Shown: in pieces, positions 1 through 9,959 of the stretch
Layout of the letters: each line of letters begins with the position of its first letter
Numbering within the stretch: the stretch's first letter is position 1
DNA from: Alteromonadaceae bacterium BrNp21-10
Lineage (GTDB): Bacteria; Pseudomonadota; Gammaproteobacteria; Enterobacterales; Alteromonadaceae
Length of the DNA: 64,000 bases
Direction of reading: 5' to 3'
NCBI GenBank assembly: GCA_030418115.1
Contig: JAUHQD010000001.1
Location: 248,001 to 312,000 of the forward strand
The notes under the pieces: generated by a model
What the model saw: the letters and a program-made list of their open reading frames with translations, nothing else
What the model was told of the DNA's origin: nothing
Databases searched by the model: none
Translations under genes and position numbers: made by a program

Positions 1-372
1 ATGCAGGGGGACGAAGCGTTAAAGCAAATCGGCAATGCACTGCAAAGTTGTATTAATAGATCTCACGATGTGGTGGCACGTTATGGTGGCGAGGAGTTTA
101 TTGCTGTGTTTCCAGAAACGGATATTAGCGCCGCTAAACATCTGGCATCGTTATTTCAACAACGTATTTTTGCAGCCAATATAGCCCATAGTGCCTCACA
201 AGTGTCCGATCGGGTGACCATTAGTTGTGGCCTTGTTGAGGTGAATGATCGTGATCATTATGAAGATTACCAAGCACTGCTTCAGGAAGCGGACGAGGCA
301 CTGTATGAAGCCAAAGCCAAAGGGCGCAATTGTATTGTGTCCTATCGGGACATTGGTGTAACTGCCGAGTAA
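1..372 (+). CDS. GGDEF-domain protein (diguanylate cyclase), C-terminal part
   Basis: This is the C-terminal half of a GGDEF domain, which condenses two GTP into cyclic di-GMP. The active-site motif RYGGEEF is at visible residues 27-33 and the typical closing segment ADEALYEAKAKGRN precedes the stop. A full GGDEF domain is about 160 residues with roughly 70 before the motif, so the gene begins upstream of the window and the first ATG here is probably internal. The intact GGEEF signature argues for an active enzyme. Sensor domains, if any, cannot be seen. It ends in a terminator shared with the convergent asnB gene. Confidence 0.85.
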   Translation: MQGDEALKQIGNALQSCINRSHDVVARYGGEEFIAVFPETDISAAKHLASLFQQRIFAANIAHSASQVSDRVTISCGLVEVNDRDHYEDYQALLQEADEALYEAKAKGRNCIVSYRDIGVTAE

Positions 373-396
373 TACTGTGATTTTTTAGAAGTATTA

Positions 397-430
397 AAAA
401 AGGCTTGCTGAGTAATCAGCAAGCCTTTTT
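397..430. terminator. Bidirectional rho-independent terminator between GGDEF gene and asnB
   Basis: A perfect 15-bp inverted repeat (397-411 and 416-430) with a GTAA loop. The stem has A5 on the left and T5 on the right, so both strands give a GC-rich hairpin followed by a U-tract. It lies between the convergent GGDEF gene and asnB and can end both transcripts. Confidence 0.9.
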
Positions 431-476
431 AGTTTTTGTTAAAGCGGCAAAGCGTAATAACAATAGATGCGATGTT

Positions 477-2144
477 CTAAGCTTTACCGTGAATATCGGC
501 CATTGCACGGCCTGATGGATCCGCCATCGCTTTAAAGCTGGCATCCCATTCCAATGCTTCAACAGTACTACAAGCAATAGATTTGCCACCAGGTACACAA
601 TTGGCAGCGCTCTCTTGTGGGAAGTAACCTTCAAACAAGGTGCGGAAGTAATAGGCTTCTTTGGTTTCCGGTGTGTTGATTGGGAAACGGAACTCAGCGG
701 TAGCCAGTTGTTGGTCGCTAATTTCTTTACCAGTAAATTCACGTAATGAATCAATCCACGAATAGCCTACACCATCGCTGAATTGCTCTTTTTGACGCCA
801 TAATACTTCAGCCGGTAAATACTCACCGTTATCAAAGGCTTTACGTAAGATCCATTTTTCCATTTTGCCATCAATACACATTTTGTCTTGTGGATTCAAA
901 CGCATGGCAACGTCGATAAAGTTCTTATCTAAGAAGGGCACGCGGGCTTCCACGCCCCAAGCTGAGGTGGATTTGTTGGCACGCGCACAATCGAACATAT
1001 GTAAACGCTCGAGTTTACGTACGGTTTCTTCATGGAATTCTTTAGCATTAGGCGCTTTGTGGAAATACAAATAACCACCAAATATTTCATCAGCTCCTTC
1101 ACCAGACAATACCATTTTAATGCCCATGGCTTTGATTTTACGGGACATCAAATACATTGGCGTGGCGGCACGGATGGTGGTGACGTCATAAGTTTCGAGG
1201 TGATAAATCACATCACGAATCGCGTCTAAGCCTTCTTGAATAGTAAAGTGCACTTCGTGATGCACTGTGCCAATCATATCCGCTACTTTTTTAGCCGCGA
1301 TTAAATCAGGAGCACCTTCTAAGCCAACGGCGAAGGAGTGCAGGCGGGGCCACCAAGCGTCAGATTGACCTTCATCTTCAATGCGTTTAGCTACGTATTT
1401 AGCTGCAACAGCGGATACCAATGAAGAATCCAAACCACCAGATAACAATACCGCATAAGGTACGTCTGACATTAAATGTGACTTAACCGCCGACTCGAAG
1501 GCATTTTTTAAATCTTCAAGATTAGTGGTGTTGTCTTTAACATTGTCGTAGCTCATCCAATCGCGCTGATAATATTCTTTCAGCTCACCGGTTTTGCTCC
1601 ATAAACAATGCCCAGGTGGGAATTCTTGTACGGTTTTACATACCGGTACTAGTGCTTTCATTTCAGAGGCAACATAAAAGTTACCGAACTCATCAAAGCC
1701 GGTGTATAGCGGAATGATACCAATATGGTCACGGGCGATGAGATAAGCATCTTCATCGGCATCGTAAAGTACAAAAGCATACATACCGTGTAAGTCATCA
1801 ATAAAATCAATGCCGCGCTCTTTGTACAAAGGCAGAATAATTTCGCAATCCGATTCCGTTTTAAAATCGTAAGGCTGAGTTAACGTGGTACGCAATGCTT
1901 TGTGATTATAAATTTCGCCATTAACAGCAAGAATGTGAGAATCATTATGATTGGTTAGTGGCTGCGCACCCGTATTGACGTCGACAATCGCCAGACGTTC
2001 ATGGGCTAAGATAGCATTATTATTATTCCAAATTCCTGACCAGTCTGGACCACGATGGCGTAATAATTTAGATAGCTCTAATGCTTGCGTTCTAAGTTCT
2101 GTAACATCGGTTTTGATGTCCAGAATGGCGAAAATACCACACAT
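477..2144 (-). CDS. asnB: Asparagine synthase B (glutamine-hydrolysing)
   Basis: Makes asparagine from aspartate, ATP and glutamine. The N-terminal class II glutaminase domain starts MCGIF, so Cys2 becomes the nucleophile after Met removal. RHRGPD (29-34) and NGEIYNH (75-81) are glutaminase signatures. The C-terminal synthetase domain has the ATP-pyrophosphatase loop LSGGLDSS at 234-241. At 555 residues it has the usual length of proteobacterial AsnB. It is monocistronic: 355 bases separate it from the next minus-strand gene, which ends in its own terminator. It is the ordinary housekeeping enzyme. Confidence 0.97.
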   Translation of the reverse strand: MCGIFAILDIKTDVTELRTQALELSKLLRHRGPDWSGIWNNNNAILAHERLAIVDVNTGAQPLTNHNDSHILAVNGEIYNHKALRTTLTQPYDFKTESDCEIILPLYKERGIDFIDDLHGMYAFVLYDADEDAYLIARDHIGIIPLYTGFDEFGNFYVASEMKALVPVCKTVQEFPPGHCLWSKTGELKEYYQRDWMSYDNVKDNTTNLEDLKNAFESAVKSHLMSDVPYAVLLSGGLDSSLVSAVAAKYVAKRIEDEGQSDAWWPRLHSFAVGLEGAPDLIAAKKVADMIGTVHHEVHFTIQEGLDAIRDVIYHLETYDVTTIRAATPMYLMSRKIKAMGIKMVLSGEGADEIFGGYLYFHKAPNAKEFHEETVRKLERLHMFDCARANKSTSAWGVEARVPFLDKNFIDVAMRLNPQDKMCIDGKMEKWILRKAFDNGEYLPAEVLWRQKEQFSDGVGYSWIDSLREFTGKEISDQQLATAEFRFPINTPETKEAYYFRTLFEGYFPQESAANCVPGGKSIACSTVEALEWDASFKAMADPSGRAMADIHGKA

Positions 2145-2499
2145 ATTTGGGTTCTCATTTTCTCTGTTGTTGTTAAATAAAACACTGTCCAGAATGTTAT
2201 GTTAGGTCAAAACCTAGCAGTGAATTCTTCTTTCCAGAATCCGATTGGATATCGCATTGTTATTATTTTTTGAATATCGCGTTGGGCTTAGTTTTATTCG
2301 CTTTTCAGCGAAAGCTAAATTCCCATTGAGGGCATTCTTTTTTATGACGTTGAATGTGCCAGCACGGCAAAAAATTGCAAGGATAAAATAGGATTATTTT
2401 TGAATTTGATATATTTAGAATGCCGATTTGATGAAAAAACGGCCAACCTAGCTTAATTAGTAGATTGGCCGCGATCAAAAAGTGAAATTTTCCTAAAAA
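2145..2499. other. Intergenic region upstream of asnB
   Basis: This AT-rich 355-base stretch holds the asnB promoter region and, at 2435-2470, the terminator of the upstream peptidase gene. The octamer TCCAGAAT occurs twice (2189-2196 and 2233-2240), 44 bases apart, which could be a paired regulatory site, but I recognise no known operator. I see no coding potential. Confidence 0.4.
2435..2470 (-). terminator. Rho-independent terminator of the M28 peptidase gene
   Basis: Inverted repeat GGCCAACCTA (2441-2450) / TAGATTGGCC (2461-2470) with one mismatch and a 10-base loop. On the minus strand it is followed by a run of six T (2434-2439), placed 30 bases past the stop of the peptidase gene. Confidence 0.8.
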
Positions 2500-4176
<1,677 letters not shown>

Positions 4177-4251
4177 GTTGGGTATTGATTAGGTAGGTTG
4201 ATAACGATAACCGCCTTAGTATAAATAAATTCAAGAGGTAGCACTAACCGA

Positions 4252-5016
4252 ATGCAATGGCGGGATGATTTTTGGTGTAAAGCACCGTTTAATAACTTAG
4301 CACACCTACACTTAGCCACACTTAACGACTGGCCAAGTTGCGCCTTTTTAAACGCGCAAGGCAACTTGCCAATAGCGTTTATTGAACAAGCTAAAGTGGC
4401 AGAGGATTTAGGTTATTACGAAGAGATTATTTATGAGCACAAGTTAGTTCCAACGCGAGAACACAGCTGGCATGATTTATTTAACGCCTGTATCTGGTTG
4501 AACTTTCCCCAGTCCAAAGCATTACTTAATCAACAGCATATAGAAGACATCCGTCAGTTTGGCCTCAACCCCCGCACCCCAAGACGTAACCGCATTACCC
4601 ATTTTGACGAATGCGGAGTGATATTGGCCTATAGCCAAAGTGATATTCCAATGCAGTTGCGCGAGCATCAATGGCAAAAGAGTTTTGTCGAACAGCGCCA
4701 GCAATGGGGAACCAACATCGAAGCACTAATCTTTGGTCATGCGAATTATGAAATGTTGCTACAACCTTACATTGGCTTAACCGCAAAGTTCATTGCTATA
4801 GAAGTAGCAGATGACTATTGGCAAAGTGATTTAGCGGCGCGTTATGAGTTGTTGGATAATGCCTTAGTGGCATTAATTAAACAGGATTGCTTTGCCCATA
4901 AGGGCATAATGTCACCCTTACCATTATTAGGTGTACCAGGATGGTGGCCAGAAAATGAATTTGCTGAGTTTTATGATAATAGAGGCTATTTTATGCCGAA
5001 GCGGCAATCTTTTTAA
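4252..5016 (+). CDS. DUF3025 domain protein
   Basis: A 254-residue cytoplasmic protein that I match to DUF3025 from the segments HSWHDLFNACIWLNFPQSKA (about 76-95) and TPRRNRITHFDECGVIL (about 109-125), the conserved core of that family. Function is unknown. There is no signal peptide or membrane segment. It is transcribed divergently from the M28 peptidase gene with only 75 bases between the two starts, so the promoters must overlap. It is followed by the hairpin-rich repeat region at 5017-5398 rather than by a classical terminator. Confidence 0.8.
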   Translation: MQWRDDFWCKAPFNNLAHLHLATLNDWPSCAFLNAQGNLPIAFIEQAKVAEDLGYYEEIIYEHKLVPTREHSWHDLFNACIWLNFPQSKALLNQQHIEDIRQFGLNPRTPRRNRITHFDECGVILAYSQSDIPMQLREHQWQKSFVEQRQQWGTNIEALIFGHANYEMLLQPYIGLTAKFIAIEVADDYWQSDLAARYELLDNALVALIKQDCFAHKGIMSPLPLLGVPGWWPENEFAEFYDNRGYFMPKRQSF

Positions 5017-5330
5017 TTGGCTGCGCCAACTGGCATCCTGCTTTTTTCGTGCCGCATTCATGCGGCCTAAGGGCATTTGGAGGGAGCCAAATGCCCGAAA
5101 GATCCTTTCGCTCCAGCAACTTTATGAAGTACGTCCTGTACTTCACTCTTCGAGCCAGCTAAAGCTGTTCAAAAGTTTTCCCTAAACTTTTGTCTATTTC
5201 CATATTCAAATCATTCTGCTGATATCGAACCGGCGCGAGGTAATGTCCCTATAAAGCACGCGCCTTGGCGAAACGTCCTGTTTCGCCATTCAATGCAGAA
5301 CAATTTGAATATGGGAAAGTTGAGTCGCAG
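5017..5330. repeat. Intergenic hairpin mosaic (left border of accessory island)
   Basis: No gene is visible. The region is a string of short palindromes: 5051-5066, 5071-5096, 5096-5110, 5125-5145, 5170-5192, 5232-5264 and 5267-5287. A longer imperfect 20-bp inverted repeat (5200-5219 with 5295-5314, two mismatches) encloses the last two. Read on the minus strand, several loops present GGA: AGGAC at 5133-5137 and 5275-5279, GGATC at 5101-5105, AGGGA at 5179-5183. Parts recur in inverted orientation at 7092-7170, and the AGCTTTAGCT unit recurs at 36084-36093. It may be the 3' untranslated region of the minus-strand gene that starts at 6541. Confidence 0.65.
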
Positions 5331-5398
5331 GGAAACACATCAATGTTGGCTTCGCCAATTTTACATTAAATGTGTACCTGACCCTTTTTATTCTCAAG

Positions 5399-6541
5399 TT
5401 AGGATTGACCTTTCATCTCGAATACAACTGTTTCCATGCTGTCAATCCGATAAGATTTATCCATGCGGATTTTTTGAAGCAGAAAAGCATTAGCGAATTC
5501 GAGACGAAACAAATATTCACTGCCGTCATTATCAGCCTCTACGTTGACCACAACGGCAGATTGCAATTCTCCAAGGGTCTTAAGCTCTGAACTCATGCTT
5601 CCTATTTCACTAGTCAGTTCCTGCTGGAACTTTTTCGTAGTGCCGTTTGTTAGCTCACCAAAATTAAGTGAATCAATCAGTCGCTTTACTTTTTTAATAA
5701 CTTCCGGATCCTGAGTTTCGATTGGTTTGTATATATCAATCGGAAACCGATGCATTGAAATTTCTAATGGTAGATGCTTTTGTTTATCGTGTTTATGGAG
5801 GTCTTCCACAACATAATGATGTGCACCTAGCTTCAACTCCTCTGAGAGTTGAAATTTAGTAACTACGAATGAACCTTGATGCTTTATTCTAATTTCACCG
5901 GTCCTAGGGTTGAAGAAGCTTGAGTAACGTGTGGGTGTAGGCCCTTTTTCACGAAGTCTGTCTAATAGTTTAAAGCCTTCTGGTATACTAACTTCAGGCA
6001 AAGTTTTTTTCATTTCTTCCGTGTTTAAATCACTAAGTCCTGTACCCATGCCGTGGCTATGCTTGTATCGGTCAACAAACATTTTTCCATCGCGGACGCC
6101 AATAATTGCGAAGGCACCACTTGTGTCCGCAATCATCGGGCGCACCTTGGATAAAGAAGGTGGAGGATACTTTTTGAAAAAAGTAATTGCGTCGTCCAAA
6201 TTAGCACTTTGCTCAAGCATTCGCTGACCATAGTTCCCCCGAACAGTTTTGATGTTTGGCTCTACATCCCATTTGTCATCGAATTGGGCAACCCAGTCAA
6301 AAATCAAACCTTCGGAGTTCATTCCGGTTTCAGCGGCTCCATTGAATCCGATATAAACTGCGGAGTAAAAATCCTCACCTCCTGGAACGAACCAAATTTT
6401 TGCATTTGAAAGGGATGTGTTTTCATTTGCGAAGTAAAATACGTTGTCATCGTCAGTTAGCAGAAATACCGTACAAGCATTAACCACACAATTTGACAAC
6501 AAAAATGTGAGGCCTAACCAAAAAGTATAAATATTTCTCAT
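5399..6541 (-). CDS. Secreted Ntn-hydrolase (linear amide C-N hydrolase / choloylglycine-hydrolase-like)
   Basis: A 380-residue exported protein of the N-terminal-nucleophile hydrolase superfamily. The signal peptide ends VVNA and is followed directly by Cys23 (CTVFLL). This is the usual arrangement in which signal cleavage exposes the catalytic cysteine. A conserved-looking GFNGAAETGMNSEGL segment and an acidic DTSGAFAIIG segment follow, as in penicillin V acylase and bile salt hydrolase relatives. The substrate cannot be read; candidates are N-acyl amides, including acyl-homoserine lactones. The start is supported by AAGGAT about 8 bases upstream. It sits alone in an accessory island, 33 bases after an attC-like palindrome, so it may have been acquired. 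Confidence 0.7.
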   Translation of the reverse strand: MRNIYTFWLGLTFLLSNCVVNACTVFLLTDDDNVFYFANENTSLSNAKIWFVPGGEDFYSAVYIGFNGAAETGMNSEGLIFDWVAQFDDKWDVEPNIKTVRGNYGQRMLEQSANLDDAITFFKKYPPPSLSKVRPMIADTSGAFAIIGVRDGKMFVDRYKHSHGMGTGLSDLNTEEMKKTLPEVSIPEGFKLLDRLREKGPTPTRYSSFFNPRTGEIRIKHQGSFVVTKFQLSEELKLGAHHYVVEDLHKHDKQKHLPLEISMHRFPIDIYKPIETQDPEVIKKVKRLIDSLNFGELTNGTTKKFQQELTSEIGSMSSELKTLGELQSAVVVNVEADNDGSEYLFRLEFANAFLLQKIRMDKSYRIDSMETVVFEMKGQS

Positions 6542-6574
6542 TTCTTAAATCCTTAAACTAAACGAGTTTTGATG

Positions 6575-6658
6575 TTGTGTAGAACGCCTTACATAAGCAG
6601 TTTGCCCGCCCGCTTCGGGAAAATCCGTCTTAATGTATTTGTTATATGCGTTACACAA
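6575..6658 (-). repeat. attC-like imperfect palindrome (integron cassette recombination site candidate)
   Basis: Read on the minus strand this is an 84-base imperfect palindrome. It has an AAC-type left end (AACAAATACATTAAG), a CCCGAAGCGGGCGGG centre and a GTT-type right end (CTTATGTAAGGCGTT). The arms pair with a few unpaired bases, as in folded attC sites. R''-like ATATAAC is at 6641-6647 and R'-like GTTCTAC at 6579-6585, but these do not match the RYYYAAC/GTTRRRY consensus fully. It lies just downstream of the small membrane gene and upstream of the Ntn-hydrolase gene, both on the same strand, the order expected for a gene cassette. No integrase is visible. Confidence 0.45.
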
Positions 6659-6710
6659 AAACATAAATAAGCACCATTAAAACAGGAACACCAACCCAAA
6701 ATATGGGCGA

Positions 6711-6911
6711 TTAATGAATAGGTATTGGCCCCGACTTATCAAATTCCAACTTTGTTATGAATAGATAATGACATACAGGCATTACTACCAGATAAATAAA
6801 AACTTTGATAAGGATACTTATGAATGCTTCATCATGTTGCATCCCGGAAAATCCTGTGAAAATCAAACAAAGCAACAAGAATTTCCAATTTTCCTTAATA
6901 TACTTATTCAT
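6711..6911 (-). CDS. Small two-helix membrane protein, hypothetical
   Basis: A 66-residue protein with two predicted membrane helices (about 10-25 and 30-52), a short polar loop and a charged C-terminus. AAGGA about 7 bases before the ATG supports translation. I do not recognise the family. It would be the cassette gene of the attC-like site 50 bases downstream. Nothing indicates function; small proteins of this kind are common in integron cassettes and often of unknown role. Confidence 0.5.
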   Translation of the reverse strand: MNKYIKENWKFLLLCLIFTGFSGMQHDEAFISILIKVFIYLVVMPVCHYLFITKLEFDKSGPIPIH

Positions 6912-7200
6912 AGCATCCTTTTACTAGAACACCGCATATAATAATTTATTAGATGGCAAAATGCCGTGTTTCGTGAATATAAAAAATTTAGCATATTTCC
7001 TAACTTTTTGATTGGCAATGTTTAATCGTACTTACTCAATTGTTGGGGGGATCAAATACAGCAAAATGCCTTGATCTTGCAAATACCCGGCTTTCTCGGC
7101 AGGACGCCGCGTGAAAAAGGCCATGGAATGGCAGTTGGCGAAGCCAGTAGAAATGGTCGGCGCAGCCAATAAAACAGTTGGGTAGCCAACATACCTAACA
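6912..7200. repeat. Intergenic region with hairpin repeats (right border of island)
   Basis: No gene is visible. The part 7092-7170 carries CGGC-AGGAC-GCCG (7097-7109), GCCAT-GGA-ATGGC (7120-7132) and TTGGCGAAGCCA. Its reverse complement aligns with 5018-5065, sharing TTGGCTGCGCC, GCCAACTG and a T-run before GC-rich ends. The two borders of the 5.0-7.2 kb island therefore carry related sequence in opposite orientation. The rest (6912-7085) is AT-rich with nothing recognisable. Confidence 0.55.
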
Positions 7201-7232
7201 AAAAAGGGTGAAGATTTATCTTCACCCTTTTT
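7201..7232 (-). terminator. Rho-independent terminator of the GH3 gene
   Basis: A perfect 14-bp inverted repeat (7201-7214 / 7219-7232) with loop TTTA. The minus strand reads a GGGTGAAGA hairpin ending in T5, located 27 bases past the GH3 stop codon. The A5/T5 ends make it usable in both directions. Confidence 0.9.
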
Positions 7233-7258
7233 AAAAGCTAGTTAGTTAACTCAATACC

Positions 7259-9790
7259 CTAAGGGCAAGTAATCCCAGCCGTTTCAACGTTAGCGTATTT
7301 CACATCTGAAACACTCACATCCAAATCACTATCTGAAATCAGTGACAATGCGGTAAAAACTTGTGACCAATCAGTACCAGTAAAACAGCCTAAATTTACA
7401 CTGAGAGTTTGCCATGTATTGGGCTCATAGGCGTTAATGTGGTCACTGATATCCACTACGTTTTCGCAATCCAATTGGCAATCAATGCCTAATGCCAGCG
7501 TGGCATTGTTGGCATTATTCACCTTAATATCCAGTACGACACTTGCGGACTGTTCAACATAGGTGCGCAGGTCGTTAGGGAAGGCGTAGGCGAAGGATAC
7601 GGCATTGGTGGTGCCGTGGTGCCATTGAATACGCAATGCGTCTTCCTGTACTCGTCTGTCGGTGGTGCGAATATTTAAATTATTAATTGCCGCCTGACTA
7701 GAGTTCATGGTGGTTTGCTGTTGTTGATTAGTTAACTGTAATTGCCATGGGGCTTGCACCGTTCGGTTATACAAATCAAGCGTGGCTAGTTCACCGTCGT
7801 CAGTGCTGACGATGGTTTCGCTAAGGTCACTGCCCAATACATCGTCATCCGCGTAAGTTAAACCGAAGCCATAAGGCAGCAGTGGTGCGTAGTTAGCATC
7901 ATGACGGTTGACCATTTGTTGTGGTGTTTTTGGCCATGAGAATGACAACTTACCTTTAAAGTCGTGTTGCACATTACCTTGGGCATCTTGGAATAATACA
8001 TCAGCGACGGCGCTGCCTTCTGAGCCCGGTAACCAAGTTACAACAAATGCATCGGATGCATTCAATTCAGGATTGACCCACAACGGTCTGCCGGTGATAA
8101 ATACTGCCACCACCGGAATGTTTTGTTGTTGTAGTGAGCGTAGCAGGGCTAGGTCTTTTTTATTGCCTCGTTGAAATTCGAGATTATCTAAATCGCCATT
8201 GCCTTCGGCGTAGGGTTCTTCGCCAAAGATGACGATGGCAACATCAGGCTTTTGTTCAAATTCACCGCTGACATTAAGCTCAACGCTGCCGCCTGCGGAT
8301 TCAACGTTAGCTTTAATACCGTCATAAATAGAGGTTGCACTGGGGAAGTCGGCGTTAACATTACCGGTACCTTGCCAAGTAATAGTCCAGCCGCCACTTT
8401 GCTTGCCGATGTTATCCGCGCCATCGCCAGCGACCAAAATATGTTGTTGCGGGACGAGGGGTAATAAATGCTGTTGATTCTTTAACAGCACTAAGGATTC
8501 ACGCACCGCTTGTTTGGCGATTTTACGGTGTGCTGCTGCGCCTATCAATTCAGCTTTAGCTGAGTTAATGCGCTTGGCAGGTGAGGGTTTAGTAAATAAA
8601 CCAGCGCGCATTTTAACGCGCAAAATACGTTTAACTGCATCATCTAAGCGGGCTTGCGGTATCTCGCCGCTTTTGACTTGGGCAATGGTGTTTTCGTATA
8701 AGGGTTTCCACGCAGAAGTCGGCACCATAAAAATATCCATGCCAGCATTCATTGCTTGTGGGCAGCTTTCGTTAGTACAGCCGGTAATTTGCCCGTGACC
8801 GTTCCAGTCACCAACCACTAAACCATCAAAGCCCATTTGGTTTTTTAACACATCGGTAAGTAGATATTTATTGCCGTGACTTTTTACCCCATGCCAACTG
8901 TTAAATGACGCCATCACCGCTTGGCTACCGGCTTTTAAACCGCCTACATAGCCTTGGGCATGGATATCGAACAGTTGTTGTTCGCTAGCTAGGTTATCAC
9001 CCTGATCATCGCCGCCTTCGGTACCGCCATCACCAATAAAGTGTTTGGTGGTGGCAATAACGTGCTTGTCGTCTAAGAAATTAACATTAGGTTTTCCTTG
9101 TAAACCTTCGACAATGGCGTAGGCATATTTGCCGACGATTTCTGGATCTTCTGAATAACTTTCATAGGTACGGCCCCAGCGATCATCGCGAACCACTGCT
9201 ACCGTCGGTGCAAATACCCAGTCGATGCCGGTGGCCATCACTTCGGTGGCCGTAGCCTGTGCAATATCTTCTATTAGTTGCGGATTATTCGCCGCACCTA
9301 AACCAATATTGTGCGGAAATAAAGTCGCACCGATGACATTGTTATGTCCGTGGACAGCATCGGTGCCCCACATAGTGGGAATGGTGGAGCCATCAAGGCT
9401 GTCATCAACCGATGCTTGATAAAACGCTTCTGCAAGGGCAACCCAATCTTGTACGGTGGCGTGTTTATTATTATTCGGAAAAGCGCCGCCGCCATTTAAA
9501 TAGGAACCAAAGCCGTATTGGCGCATATCTTCAACGCTGATATCGCGAATTTCTGGCTGGATGGTTTGTGCGACCTTTTGCTCCAAGGTCATGGTCGCGA
9601 GCAAGGCATCAATGCGTTGCTCTATATCTGCATTTTTTTGCACATTGCTGGTAATGACTGGCCAAATATTAGCCGTGGCAGAAGCTGGAGCTGGAGCCGA
9701 TTCTAGCTTTGGCTGTTCAGGGGCATTACAGCCGCTAATGGCAAGTACAACAGACAGTAAAGCAAAAGAGTGAGTAGTTTTAATCGTCAT
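7259..9790 (-). CDS. GH3 exo-beta-glucosidase lipoprotein (ExoP-like)
   Basis: An 843-residue glycoside hydrolase family 3 enzyme that releases glucose from beta-1,3/1,4-gluco-oligosaccharides. The lipobox AISGC places the lipid on Cys21, so it is probably outer-membrane anchored. KHFIGDGGTEGG (249-260) is the substrate-binding loop and GLVVGDWNGH holds the nucleophile Asp328. The second alpha/beta domain follows (about 430-620). The C-terminal ~200 residues form a beta-sandwich like that of marine ExoP. Lengths and order match ExoP of Pseudoalteromonas. A LacI-type operator candidate lies 110 bases upstream, linking it to the GH16/GH1 genes. It has its own terminator. Confidence 0.92.
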   Translation of the reverse strand: MTIKTTHSFALLSVVLAISGCNAPEQPKLESAPAPASATANIWPVITSNVQKNADIEQRIDALLATMTLEQKVAQTIQPEIRDISVEDMRQYGFGSYLNGGGAFPNNNKHATVQDWVALAEAFYQASVDDSLDGSTIPTMWGTDAVHGHNNVIGATLFPHNIGLGAANNPQLIEDIAQATATEVMATGIDWVFAPTVAVVRDDRWGRTYESYSEDPEIVGKYAYAIVEGLQGKPNVNFLDDKHVIATTKHFIGDGGTEGGDDQGDNLASEQQLFDIHAQGYVGGLKAGSQAVMASFNSWHGVKSHGNKYLLTDVLKNQMGFDGLVVGDWNGHGQITGCTNESCPQAMNAGMDIFMVPTSAWKPLYENTIAQVKSGEIPQARLDDAVKRILRVKMRAGLFTKPSPAKRINSAKAELIGAAAHRKIAKQAVRESLVLLKNQQHLLPLVPQQHILVAGDGADNIGKQSGGWTITWQGTGNVNADFPSATSIYDGIKANVESAGGSVELNVSGEFEQKPDVAIVIFGEEPYAEGNGDLDNLEFQRGNKKDLALLRSLQQQNIPVVAVFITGRPLWVNPELNASDAFVVTWLPGSEGSAVADVLFQDAQGNVQHDFKGKLSFSWPKTPQQMVNRHDANYAPLLPYGFGLTYADDDVLGSDLSETIVSTDDGELATLDLYNRTVQAPWQLQLTNQQQQTTMNSSQAAINNLNIRTTDRRVQEDALRIQWHHGTTNAVSFAYAFPNDLRTYVEQSASVVLDIKVNNANNATLALGIDCQLDCENVVDISDHINAYEPNTWQTLSVNLGCFTGTDWSQVFTALSLISDSDLDVSVSDVKYANVETAGITCP

Positions 9791-9899
9791 TCAGTTCATT
9801 CCTGAGTTATTCATGGATTGTGAATAGGTTGATGTTGGGTATAGGAGCTGTGGCATTGTTGAGCAATGATGTAAATAACTAATGCCCTTATCGTATTTA

Positions 9900-9913
9900 T
9901 AAAAGCGCTTACA
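9900..9913. promoter_or_regulatory. Probable LacI-family operator upstream of GH3
   Basis: TAAAAGCGCTTACA, the reverse complement of TGTAAGCGCTTTTA. It shares the core TGTAAGCGCTT with the two sites at 19314 and 19415 and has the central CG step typical of LacI-family operators. It lies 110 bases before the GH3 start. Confidence 0.65.
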
Positions 9914-9959
9914 TTTTATGGATTGTTGATTATGCATACTGTCGATATGGCCTTTGGCA

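Noticed and set aside
4252-5016. Minus-strand ORFs of 60-63 codons inside the DUF3025 gene
   Set aside because: They are shadows of a recognised family, without ribosome-binding sites.
6945-6975. Second attC-like core (TTAGATG) upstream of the small membrane gene
   Set aside because: Only a short core match, with no pairing arm of the right length nearby.
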